DNA of 64,000 nucleotides, taken from NCBI RefSeq assembly GCF_009017415.1, contig NC_092406.1:4588001-4652000 (forward strand). The letters are read 5' to 3'. The notes under the pieces were generated by a model that saw only the letters and a list, made by a program, of their open reading frames with translations, was not told where the DNA came from and searched no databases. Shown piece by piece: positions 15,206-27,800 of the stretch; within the stretch, counting starts at the first letter, position 1; each line of letters starts with the position of its first letter. The translations under genes and the position numbers were made by a program. Source of the stretch: Aspergillus flavus (taxonomy: Eukaryota; Ascomycota; Eurotiomycetes; Eurotiales; Aspergillaceae).

Positions 15206-17530
15206 AGTATATCTATATTTAGAATCCCCAGAGATTATATAGAAATTAAGAATACTATTTATACTTAATTTTTTAATTAATATTAGAGTAATATAAAACT
15301 ATAAACTATCTATTTTATTTAATAAAAACTGTTAAGCTTAGAGTATTATTTTATTATTAACATTAAAATTTAACATAAAAACTATATAATTATACTACTT
15401 AATTAATTTTTTAAAATAAATTATAGCTATATAAATAGCTTGAAAGAAACTAAAACTTTCTTTTATTTATTCTTTATTAGAAATTAGTTTTTTAGAAGAA
15501 GAATAAAATTATTAATTAATATTACTAGATTTCTAAAAGATTAAATCTATATAAGATATGAATTAACTAAAAAGATTAAGCTTTCTTGTAAATATAGAGA
15601 AATGTTTATAAAATAATTAATATATCTAATATAAATAATATTTAAAAATTAATATAAATAAAAATCGAGTAAATTATTAGATGACTTATATTTTTATTTT
15701 ATATTACCAATTTTAATAATATTAAATAAATTAGTATTAATTATATTATAAAATGGATTAAATATAATTTTAAATCTAAATTTATTAAAGCTTCTAAAAT
15801 TAAGTTAATAATTAAATTAGATTTAGATATTAAATTTATCTTTAAAGCTACTAGATTTATATATTTTTAAAACATTTTTAAATTAAAGTCTTAGTTAAGC
15901 TCTATATATAATAGAAGTTTTTTAAAATAAATCTAGATCTAAGTCTAAATAAAAACATCTAGTTATATTATTATAGTACATTAAATTAATTTTTAAAATT
16001 AAATTAATTAATTTTTTAAATGCTTTTCAATAAAGTTTAAAATATATTATTTATTTATTTATTTTTTATTTAAAAAAAGAAATAATTAGTAATAATTAAG
16101 AAAAGAATAGATATAGGTATATTTTTTTAATTAATAATAATATATAATTATAAATAATATAATTTAAATATTAATAGCTATTAAAATATAATATAAAATA
16201 AAAAAATATACCAAAAAAAATAGAAAAAGAAAAAGTTTTTATATATTTTAGCTTTTAATAGTAAAGATAATTAAGATATTGAAATAAAAATATAATTTAT
16301 AAAGTAAATCCGCTGTTTCTATTTTTAAGTTTATTTTTAAATAATAATAAATATGGATTTTCATAAAATATATTATTAATTAAATATACTATAATATCAA
16401 TAGTAATTATTAATAATATAGTATATTATTATTTTATAATATTAAATTTTTATTTTTAATATATCTATTTTTTAAAGAAATGATAATATAGTAGATAAAA
16501 AGAATAAAATCTATTATTAGTCAATATATTTATTTACTAATTAATTTTATATAGCTATTTACTATAAAAATATTATTAAAAGAAATTAGAATCTAGATAT
16601 ATATTTTTTAGAAAAAGTTATATATTAATAAAATATTGAATTAGATTTAATAGTAAAACATAGCTTGGTATATTTAAATAATATTAAAAATTAATATATA
16701 GTACTAAAAAAATATTTTAGAATTCTATTAAATTAAATAAAAAATAATTAAATAAAACAGTATATTTCTTAAATGATATTAAAAAAATAACTATTATTGA
16801 ATTTATTAAATAATATAAAGAAAATAGAATATTTATTAATTCTATATATATAGAAAGATCTAGATTTGCTTGTATATAAAACTATTAATAAATTTAATAA
16901 AATAATAACTGATTTTTAATTTATTAAAATATTGAATAAATTAATTTAATAAATTTAAATATTGAAAAAGATTACTATAGATTAGTATATATTAATACTA
17001 GAAATAGTATTAATTTTAGTCTAATGAATTATAGATTATACTAGTTTTATTATAGCTATTTTTTATTTTTAAGAAGTTTTTATAAAGATTTAGAGAATTT
17101 ATATATGTATTTAAATAATAAATTTATATTTTATAGAATTTAAATTAAAATCTATATTTTAGTTAATATTTAACTTAAGATTAATCTTTTAAAAGAATAT
17201 ATAAAAAGATTCTAAAATTATAGATTTAGATTTAAATATAAATATAGAAATTTATAATAATTATAATAACTATATTAAGAATTCTTTTAAATTTAATTAT
17301 TTTAATAATATTAATTATAAAATTATTAATTTTACAGAAAAAATTTATTGTATTAATATACTATTATTCATAAAGATAGATTAATATAAATATTATATTT
17401 TTTTAAGTTAATTTTATAAAAAGAATCTATAAATAAAATACTAGGTTTTTAAATATAAAGATAAATATAAAAAAGATCATAAAAATAATCTTTTCTTAAA
17501 AAAGAATAAAAAGTTTTTTATATATCAATC
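15206..17530. other. AT-rich DNA with moderate RIP, unidentified
   Basis: The text is AT-rich but less extreme than its surroundings, and words such as AGAATCCCCAGAGA and AAAAATCGAGTAAATTA remain. No frame is open for a useful length and no transposase or reverse transcriptase motif could be read with confidence. It is probably an old, partly mutated transposon or unique intergenic DNA. Confidence 0.4.
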
Positions 17531-17939
17531 AATCAAGATTCTATTAATCTAGTAGAGTCTAACTATTAAATGTCTAGCTATATAGATATATTAAGAAATC
17601 TAGAATCTAATTACTAATATCTAAATTAAATTGTCTTGCTTTTAGATTCTAATATATAATATATTCTTCTATATTTAATAATTCTAATATCTCGATAAAT
17701 ATCTTGTATAACTATATACTTGGAATAGTGTCTTCTAGTATTTCTATATATATAAAAGATTTTTATCTATATAGTAGCTATAGAACTACCATTTTATAGA
17801 TATATTTTTTTCAAAGTTTAGAAGACTATTCTCTCTACCTATCTTTTTAATAGGTTATATTCTACTCTAGTCTATCTCTAGATTCTAGCTAAGTCTATCG
17901 AAGTATAGAGCTTTTGTTAATAGATATCTAGTAGTAGAA

Positions 17940-18085
17940 TATTATATCGACTACGGGATTCAAATCCACTGATTCTTAATAGAAACTAGCGTACTATAGA
18001 GAGGCCCCTAGTATCTAGAATAGACTAAATTTTTACCAAAGGCCCTGCCAGATAGCGCTCTATCACTACACTATCAGGCCGGCAG
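17940..18085 (-). other. tRNA-like sequence or SINE head
   Basis: On the minus strand the sequence contains an A-box-like word TAGTGTAGTGATAGAGC (18057-18073) and, about 90 nt further on, a B-box-like word GGATTTGAATCCC (17955-17967). These are the two internal RNA polymerase III promoter elements of tRNA genes. The spacing would need an intron, and I see no clean acceptor-stem pairing between the GGCCTGA start and the end after the B box. A tRNA-derived SINE head or a decayed tRNA gene is therefore as likely as a functional tRNA. The island around it (17530-18085) has clearly higher G+C than its surroundings. Confidence 0.4.
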
Positions 18086-18599
18086 TTTTTATATATCTAA
18101 TATAGTTGAGATTCTAATAAATAAAGATTAATTATTTAATTTTAATATATTTAATATTTTTACTATTTTTATAGTAAGTTTTGATATTAATATTAATATT
18201 GCTATTTTTTAAATTAAAATAATATTAAATTAAAAATAAAATCTATATATTAAATAAACCAAGATTTATTTATATAGTATAACTATTATATTATAATATC
18301 TTTTTTAATAATATTTTATATGAGTATCTCTGTAATAAGAAATATTTAATTAATATTATTTAAAAATTATTAATATTTTTTATTGATATAACTATTTTAT
18401 ACTTATATTTAATATATAATAAAAATTTACTAGATTTAGTATTTAAAAATTAATATTATATTATAGTTATAGTTTATATTAATAATACTATTATATAAAT
18501 ATTTATTTATTTAAATATCAATTATATAATAATATTAATTAATAGAGATTTTTTATATTATATAAAGTTAAAGACTATTGTATAAATTATATTTATTTC

Positions 18600-18864
18600 T
18601 TTACTAATCTGTAGTACTAATAAAGACTTAATAAATAATTAATAAGCTGTAATCCCTTGCTTTGCTCAGTGGCTTGATTTTGGGCTTAGTAATATAAAAA
18701 TATAAATATAATTCAAAATATTTCTATTATTAAGTGATCTACTATGTATGTACTTTAGATAATTAAATCTATTTATCTACTAATTTAAGCATCTATATAG
18801 ATATATTAAATAGATCTAGTATTCTAACCACCTACCTAGGCTAGGTATATTAAGTAGTTCTAGT
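18600..18864. other. Spared island left of the 4.4-kb element
   Basis: Words such as CTTGCTTTGCTCAGTGGCTT and CCACCTACCTAGGCTAGG keep normal base use. The island ends exactly at the CTAGT target duplication of the element that follows, so it appears to be single-copy DNA that escaped RIP. No gene is visible in it. Confidence 0.5.
18860..18864. other. Target-site duplication CTAGT (left)
   Basis: CTAGT directly precedes the TGTCAGGG end of the 4.4-kb element and is repeated directly after its TGACA end at 23230-23234. Confidence 0.8.
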
Positions 18865-19068
18865 TGTCAGGGTGTGGCTTTAGCAAATAAGCTAATCAGA
18901 GCTAATATATAGATAGGCTATAGATTAAGCTATATATAAATAAATAGATAAGATATAGTTTAAAAGACTATAATAAAATTAAAATTAAATAAATAAATAT
19001 ATAATTAAAAAGTTATATAATAAATAATTAAAGTTAATAAAATAATAATTTAAAATTATATTATAATA
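18865..19068 (+). repeat. Left LTR of the 4.4-kb element
   Basis: It starts TGTCAGGGTGTGGCTTTAGC with normal bases, becomes AT-only toward the inside, and aligns along its full 204 bp with 23026-23229. Differences are almost only C/T and G/A; one transversion was noticed. Confidence 0.85.
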
Positions 19069-22000
19069 TTACTTTTTTATAGCTAAGCTTTATTAAAACT
19101 AAAATATAATTTATAAAATAATATTAATAAAAATTTATAATAATTTAATAAATATATTCTAGATATTTAATAGATTTTTTAATAAATTAATTATAAGTAA
19201 TCTATTTAATTATATATTTTAAATATAAGTTTTTATAATTTTTATATTTCTAGTAAAAATTAATAATATTTTTGATTAACTATTTTTTAAATTTATTAAT
19301 TTTAATAAATAAAAATAAATTTTAATTTTAATTAAATAAAAGATTATTCATTATAAAGTTAAATAAATCAATATAAAAAATAAAATATATTTATATATTA
19401 ATAAATAAATTTAAATAATAAATATATAAATAAATAATAAGATTTAAAAAACATAAAAATTTTTAATTTATTTTTTTTTAAAGAATATATAATTTTAATA
19501 TTTTAAATATTAAATTAAATTTTTTAATTATAATATAATAATATATAAAATAATAATAATAATTAATTTATTTTTTATAATAGATTTAAATTAAAATTAT
19601 TTTAATTAATAAATTTAATAAAATTTTATATTTTTTAAATAAAAATTATAATATCATAAATTATAGATTAATAAATAAATAATAAAAAATTAAAATCTAT
19701 ATAAAAATAAAAATTATAATTAATTAAAAATAAGAATATTTAAATAATATTAAAATAAAAAAACTTAAAATAAATTTATAAATATTATTTTTAAAAAAAT
19801 TAATAATTTAATTTAATTATTAATTTTAAAATAAAAAATAATAAATAATAAAGTTTTAATTTATAGATAATAAATTAAATATTTTTAAAATTTAATAATA
19901 AATTAAAATCTATAATTAAATATAATAATTTAAAATAAATTATATAGTTTTTAAATATATTAAATATATAAATATATATTTTTTTAAATAAATAATAAAT
20001 TAATAAATTATAAAATAAAAATTCATAAATTATAGATTTTTTAAAATAGTTATTTATAAATCTATTATAATAAAAATAAATTAATTTTATTTTTAATTTA
20101 TTATAATTAAAAATATAGAAATAATTTTTATAAAATAAATATTTTTTTATTTTTTATATTTAAATAACATTATTAAAAAATATTTATTATAATTTTTAAT
20201 TAAAATTTTTAAAATAGATTATATAATATTATTTTTTTATAAATTTTATAAATTAAATTCTAGATATTAAATAATAAAAATAGTTATTTTTTATTAGTAA
20301 ATTAAATATAATAGTTTAATTTTATTTAAGTAAATATTAATAAAATAGATTTTAAAATTTAAAAAATAATTTTTCTATAAAATAAAGATTAAAAATCAAA
20401 GTTAAATTTTTAATAATTTTAATATATTAATTATTTATTTTTTTTTAAAAAAAATTTATTAATTTTTTAATTAATAAATTTAATTTAATCTCTAGTTTTT
20501 TAAAATAGTAAATAATTTAAAAATTAAAATAAAATAAAAATTTAGATTAATAAATCTAGTAACAATTGAATATTTTAATAAATATAAAATATTTTAAATT
20601 ATAATAATTAAATATAATTTTAATAAATAATAAAATATTTTTTAATTTAAAATATTATTTTTTAAAATAATAAATAATAATAAATAATTTTTTATTATAA
20701 ATTCTATAATTATATTTAATAGTAAAATATTTTTTTAAATAAAATAATTAAATATAGTATATTTTTATCATTATACTAGAATAAAATATTAATAAAAATA
20801 TAATTAAATAATTTTAAAATAAAAATAATTAAAAATATTTTTTTAAAATATTTATATTTAAATATTTTAATATATAATTTAATATTCTATAAACTTTTTA
20901 ATATATTATATATATATTTTATATATTTAAAATAAATATAATTATAAATTAAAATATTATTTAAATAAATAATATAAAATATATTTAAGTATTTTTATAA
21001 TATATTATTCATATATTTTTAAAAAAAAATTTTAAAAGTTTTAATTAATTTAAAAAATATTATAAATAATTTATATAGATTTAAAAAGATTTAAAATATA
21101 ATTATTTAGTTTTATTTTTATTTAATTTTAATATTATTAAAAATAAAAATAATATTAATTTTAATAAAATATTTTATTATTTGTAAACTATTTAGAATTT
21201 TCTTCATTAATAATAATAAATCATAATTTTTTATTATTATATTATTTAAAACTTAATAATTAATATAAAAATAAAAAATATAATAAATAATAAATTAAAA
21301 TATATGGATTTTTTTTAAATTTTTTTTAAATTATTTATATAATATTATTAAATTTTTTATAATATAATATATAAAAAATTAAGTAAAAATCTTTTTAACT
21401 AGTTTAATTTTATAATTATATAAATAATATAATAATAATTTTTTAATTACTTTAATAAAAAAAATATTAATAAAATTATAAAATTTTTAAAAAATATTTA
21501 TATAAAGTTTTTAAAACCTAATTTATTTTTTATAATAATATTAATTTATTTCATAATAATAATATATATATAATAATATTATTTTTAACTATATATAAAA
21601 TAGATTTACAAAAAATAAAATTAATATTATATTTTTTTAATATTTTAGATTTTATAAATAGATTTTAAGATTAAATTTAAATAAAAATATTATTTAAAAT
21701 ATATATTTTATTAAATTAAATTAATATATTATAATTTTAATAATAGAAATTATTATTTAATAATAGTATATAAATGATTAAATTTATATAAAACTTATAT
21801 TATTTAATTTAAAATAGATTTAAAATAATAAATTAATAAATTAACTAAATTACTAAAAATAAAAACTTTTTTAAAATGATTTTAAATTTATAATATTATA
21901 ATAATATAATAAATAATTAAATTATTTTTATTGTTTTATTTATTAAAATCTTTTATTTTAATAAATATTTTTAACAATTTTAATTTTAAATCTTATTTTA

Positions 22001-23025
22001 AAATTTATTTTTTATTTTTTATTTTTTTTTAAAATAGCTCTATAATTTAATAATATATAATTAATTTCTTTTAATAGAAAATTTATTTAAAGATAAAATA
22101 ATTGAAAATTATTTATTATCTAGTAAAAAAAAGATTTTTTAATTTTGAAATATTAAATATTAATTTTTAAAAATTTAAAAAAAATAAATTAATTATATAT
22201 AATTATTAATAAATAGATTATAATATAAAAATATTATTTCTAATTTATAATTAATTTTTTATTCTAATATTATAAAAAAAAATAGTTTTAAATATTTAAT
22301 TTTTTAATATAAAATGTTAAAAATTAATAAAAAAAATTATATTCTTTATTCTTTTAATAGAATTAATATATATTATTTTAAATATTTTAAATTTAATTAA
22401 AATCTTTAAAAATATATTCTAAAATTTTAAGAATATTAATATAATTAAATAGCTAATAAATTTTATTATAAAAATAAAATAAAATTTAAATATATAAAAC
22501 TTTTTTAAATAATTAATTATATAAACTATATAAATTTATAAAATAAAAAATTAATTTTAATTTATAATTATTTTTTTAATTTATAAAATAAAATAATAGA
22601 GATTCTAATAATTTTTTTTAAATTTATTAAAATTAAATAAATATTTAAAAAAATAAATAAAAATAATAAATAATAAATTAATTAATAAAAATATTTTTAT
22701 TAAAAAAGTTATAAATTTTTTAGTAATAGATCTAAAAATCTAGATAAATATATTAACTATAAAAATAGTTATTAAAATAGTTTTTTTATATTTTAAAATA
22801 ATTTAAAGATATTTTCTTTTTTTTCAAATAATGTTTTTAATATTTTAAGATTTTATTTTAAATATAATAATATATCTATCTATTTATTTATAATAATTAA
22901 ATTAATTAATATTATCCTAGAATATATAGATTATAGAATTATTTAAATTAGTAAATAAAAATAGTAACTAAGATATAATAAATATTTTTTTAAATATACT
23001 AGCTCTATAAAATAGAGCTATATAA

Positions 23026-23229
23026 TATTAAAATATAACTTTAATAAATAGACTAATTAAAGCTAATATATATATAGACTATAAATTAGACTATATATAG
23101 ATAGATAGATAAGATATAGCTTAAAGAGCTATAATAGGATTAGGATTAAATAGACAGATATATAGTTAGAGGATTATATAACAGGCAGTCAGGGCTAGCA
23201 GAACAGCGATCCGGGATCGCACCGTGACA
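23026..23229 (+). repeat. Right LTR of the 4.4-kb element
   Basis: Its left (inner) part reads TATTAAAATATAACTTTA where the left LTR has TGTCAGGGTGTGGCTTTA. Its right (outer) part keeps the original bases, such as GATCCGGGATCGCACCGTGA, where the left LTR is AT-only. The two copies are complementary records of the unmutated LTR. Confidence 0.85.
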
Positions 23230-23234
23230 CTAGT

Positions 23235-23787
23235 GATTCAACCACCGAGGCATATTGGTAGGCAGGTCAGGCAGGTCAGGCAGATTAGTAGATAGATTAG
23301 TAGGCAGATCAAGTAATTTAAGCATTTTAAGCATTTCAGACATGTTAGGTAGAATTATATTAAGATTTAAAGCTGTGGCCGCAGTTTTAGAAGTTTTAGA
23401 GATTTTAAAGCCTTGGCTATAGACTATAGTATTAAAGGCCTTATTAAAAACCTTAGTATATTTAAATACTAAGAACTTCTAATTTCTAGATCTTCTAGAC
23501 CTTTTTTGCGTATATATAACTAACAATTTCTAAACTAATTTCTTTAAGCTAAGACCTAAAGATACTATAGATATATACAATTAATTATAAAATTTAGTAA
23601 TAATTATAGATATATTTCTAGTATAATATATCTAAATTATATAAATATATAGAATCTTTAAAGTATATCTAGTGATCTCTATATATATTTTTATTAGCTG
23701 TTTTCTTAGCCCTTCTAATAAATACTAGTATTTCTGAGCTTAGATGTAAATATCTTTAAATTTAGATATAAATATCTCTAAATTTAG
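23235..23787. other. Spared island between two retrotransposons
   Basis: This 550-bp stretch has near-normal base use and sits between the ends of two delimited elements. It holds short tandem words of the type GGCAGGTCA (23270-23325), followed by GCATTTTAAGCATTTCAG and a run of imperfect TTAGATATAAATATCTC repeats near 23750-23790. No coding sequence or RNA gene was recognised. Confidence 0.55.
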
Positions 23788-23792
23788 ATATA

Positions 23793-24512
23793 TGTTACAG
23801 ACCCTTATCTAGCACATCTTATCAAAGGCGGATATATAAGGCAGAATAATAATAGGATAATAATAGCCAACTCCTAGATAAAAAATATCTAATAAATTAT
23901 TTATTTAATAATTATTTAAAAAGAACTATAGATATTAATACTAGCTACTATAATAAAAATTATATATATTATAATAGTAATATAATTAAATATATTAATA
24001 ATATAATAAGCTTATAGTACTAATAAAATATATTATATTATTAATATAAAAAATTATAGTAATAATATAATAAATAAAAATATATAAAAATATTTATTTA
24101 TATATTTAGTTTAGTTCTTTATAATTAATATATATTATTACTATAGAGTTACTATTAATAATAAAATTAATTTTAATTTATTTATACTCTTCTAACTATT
24201 AAATATATATATTTAATAGATCTAGCTTTTTAAACTTAAGTCTAGTAATAATAGTAATTTTATATTAACTATATTTCTATAATAATAGTAGTCTAGTAAT
24301 AATAATAGTCTTATATTAACTATATTTCTATAATAATAGTAATCTAGTATTAATAGTAGTCTAGTATTAATAAAAATCTTATAATAATCTTTATTTTTTC
24401 TAGACTATAATCTAATAATAATAGAGATTAAAGAACGACTTTAGATTAGTAACTCTTAAAATATAGTCTATTAACTAGTCTTAGACTTAATAATAAAGCC
24501 TTAAATATAATA
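23793..24512 (+). repeat. 5' LTR of the chromovirus
   Basis: This 720-bp repeat starts TGTTACAGACCCTTATC. Its outer part keeps C and G (for example TCAAAGGCGGATATATAAGG), while the 3' LTR has T and A at the same places. It contains short repeated AATAGTAGTCTAGTA-type units. Confidence 0.9.
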
Positions 24513-24839
24513 TATTAATTACTAGTCTATATAAATTAAACTATATTTAGACTTAAAATATTGATAATATATTTTTTTAGTTATCTAGTAGTAAAAAGAC
24601 TTTAGTTAAGAATACTTTACTAGTAGAAACTAATTCTAAAAATAAAATAATTATAAAGAAATAGCTAAAATAGATAAAGAATATAATTACTTAGCTTATT
24701 AATAATACTAAAGAAAAGAATTAGAAAATTAAAAATCTTAAAATATAGCTTAGAAAAGCTAAATAAATCTAAAATAAATAATAGAATTATATTATTTAGC
24801 TTAATACTTAAATTAGAATATTAACACTTAAGAATATAA

Positions 24840-27800
24840 TTAAAAAAATAAAATTACTAAAAGCCAAGTCTTTTAACGGAACTTGCTTAAAATTATAAGT
24901 ATTTTTAATATAGATAAATATATATATTTACACAAATAGAAAAAATCTTATTAATAAAACTAATAAGATTATCTTTATATTTACTTACTTATATAGAATA
25001 GTATAGAACTAGTTTAAATTATATATTTAAAAATATTATAAAGTTATGTCAAACAATTAATTAAATACTATAAAAAAATTATTTATTAATTTAAAAAATC
25101 TGTGTAAGTATTTTAAATAGATTTTTAAAGATATTAATACTAAAATAATAGTAGAATATAAGCTAAAGTAGCTATATTAATAAAATAGTATATTAATCTA
25201 TATAGTAGAATTTTAGTAGATTATATCTAGAATAGACTAGAATAAAAAGATCTATATATTAATCTTTATTAGTAATTTTAAAAAATATATAAAAAATAAG
25301 TTTATATAAATTAATAGACTAGTAATATTTAATAAAGTAATTAATTTTATTATTAAAGTAAATAATTATTATTATAAATAATTTATAGAAAAATAGAATA
25401 ACGAAATCTAGAGAAAAGATAGTTATTAATTAAAAAAATAATATAAATTAAATAATTAGTAGAAATACATAGGCGCTAAGTATAATAATTTTTATAAATT
25501 AAAATCTATAGAATTAGACACTACTAAAAAATAGAACTAATTAAAAGATATTTTTTAAAAGAAACAAAAGTATTAAAAACGCAAAAAGCTTTATTATAAT
25601 TATAGAAAAGTAGAATATATATTAAAAAACTATTAATAGAAAAGAAATAGTTATTAATTAAATTAAAAGTCTTAATAAATAAATACTATAGAGAATAAAA
25701 TAAAATTATTAAAAAAAATAAAATTTATATAATTTAATACCACCGCAAAAAATAGTAAATTATATAATAAAGCTAGAGAAGCTTACTATACTACTAGAAT
25801 TAAAAATTTAAATATAAATAAAATTAGTAAAGAAATCGAAGCTATATAGCTTAATACTAATATAGATTTATTAATAGAAAAAATAAAATAATATAAAAAA
25901 AATAAGCTAAATAATAATAATTAGATTATATTAGATTAATTTATTATTTATATTAATTAAATTATATAGTTATATATTAATTAGAATTAAAATAATCTAT
26001 AGAATACTATTAAATAATAGTATAATTAATTTAATAAATATAAAATTAATAAATTAGTTAACTATATAAATAATAAAATTAATAGATTTAGATAAGTTAA
26101 TAGTAAATTATAGTATAAGACTATTATAAAATTAATTAGAAAATATATAAGATACGCGTTAATCTATAGAATAGATAATTTTAATAATATTAATTAATAT
26201 AATAAATCTATTTTAAGTATTAATTAATTAAATTAAGTTTTAATTAAAATTAATTCTTTAAATAAAAAATATAATACTTAATAGATTAGCTATAATTTTA
26301 ATATAGAGAGATTTCTTAAAATATCTAAAATATTAAAAAATCTTTAAAATAAAGATAAAAATATATATTAATAAATTATAGTATTTATTAATATACTATA
26401 GAAAATAGTATTATTAAGATAAAAAATATTAATATTAAGACTATATTAAATATAATAAATTAAGATTAAATTATTATAAAGATAAAAGATTTTTATTAAT
26501 TAGACTAATAATATAATTAATAAAATAATATAGAATTTTATAAGATTTTTATAACTATTTAAAATATTAATAGAATAATATCTATATTAGAATTATAAAT
26601 ACTAGAATTTAAATATTAAAAATTAAAATAAATATTATTAGTAGTATAATAAATATTTAATTATATATAAAATATATAGTATAGATAGATTTAAATACTA
26701 TAGAGAATTTAAATTTATTAATTTAAATAGAGTAAAAAGAGAATATAAAAAAATATATTATTAATTAAAAAAATATAAATATTATTATTATATAATAGAA
26801 TTAATATATAATTATTATTTTTAGATAGTATATTTTAATAATAGTTATATTTATTATTATATCTAGAAATAGATAGTATATTTTTGGCTATAAAATAATA
26901 TAAATTAAAAAATATTTATTATAACTAGATAAAAAAGATATATTATTATAATTATTACTATTAATAGAAAATCAGTATAAATAATAATAGATTTAGATAT
27001 AATAAATAATTTTATATTACTAAAATATTAAAAAAATATAAAGATTAAAAAATAATAAAAAAAGAATATTAAATCCTTATTTAGACTAGATAGCTAGAAA
27101 TTAGAAATTAATTAAATTTTAATTAAAATAATATCTATTATTATAGCTATAGAGTAGTATATTAAAAATATAGTCTTTAATATTATATCTTTAGAAAATA
27201 AATATAATATAATATTAAAGATTTTATAGCTTAAAGATTATAATTTAATAATAGATTAAAAATAATAGACGTTTTATTTAAATAATTACTATTACTTAAA
27301 AAGATTATATATAGAATATAGTATCTATACTTTTATTAATAAAAATACTAGTAATAGAAAAATTAAATAGTATAATTAGAATACCGCGAAAAGAAATTCT
27401 ATAAAAAATATAATTATAATAATAATTTAATATTTAGAAAAAAAATAATTAACTAAATTAATAAAATAGATATTTATTAATAAATAAAAATAACTAGAAA
27501 TTATAATACTAGAGAGTAAATTAGAAAAGAAATAGTACTCTTTACTAGAAATAAATTAGATATTATTAGAGTTAAATAATAACTTTTAAATACTTTTAAA
27601 CTTTTAAAAATTAATAGCTAATTTTATAAAATAGCTAAGTCTATTTAAAGAGTATTAAAGATTTTAAAAATTATTTAAATAATTATAAATAAATAAATTA
27701 CTAAAGTATAGACTATATAATTATACTATTTCTATTTAGAATAAAAAAAAAATAGTATATAAATAAATTTATTTAATATTAAAAAAAGAATTATAAGCTC

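Larger units (their letters stand above)
18865..23229. mobile_element. LTR retrotransposon, 4365 bp, RIP-degraded
   Basis: Two direct repeats of 204 bp each (18865-19068 and 23026-23229) bound the element. The spared outer ends are TGTCA at the left and TGACA at the right, a perfect short inverted repeat. The element is flanked by CTAGT at 18860-18864 and CTAGT at 23230-23234, a 5-bp target duplication. The interior is AT-saturated and no protein motif could be read, so the superfamily and transcriptional direction are open. The size would fit a Copia element or a shortened derivative. Confidence 0.85.

Noticed and set aside
18060..18085. Functional intron-containing tRNA gene at this exact place
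   Set aside because: A-box and B-box words are present, but I could not pair the acceptor stem or name an anticodon, so only a tRNA-like or SINE-like call is kept.
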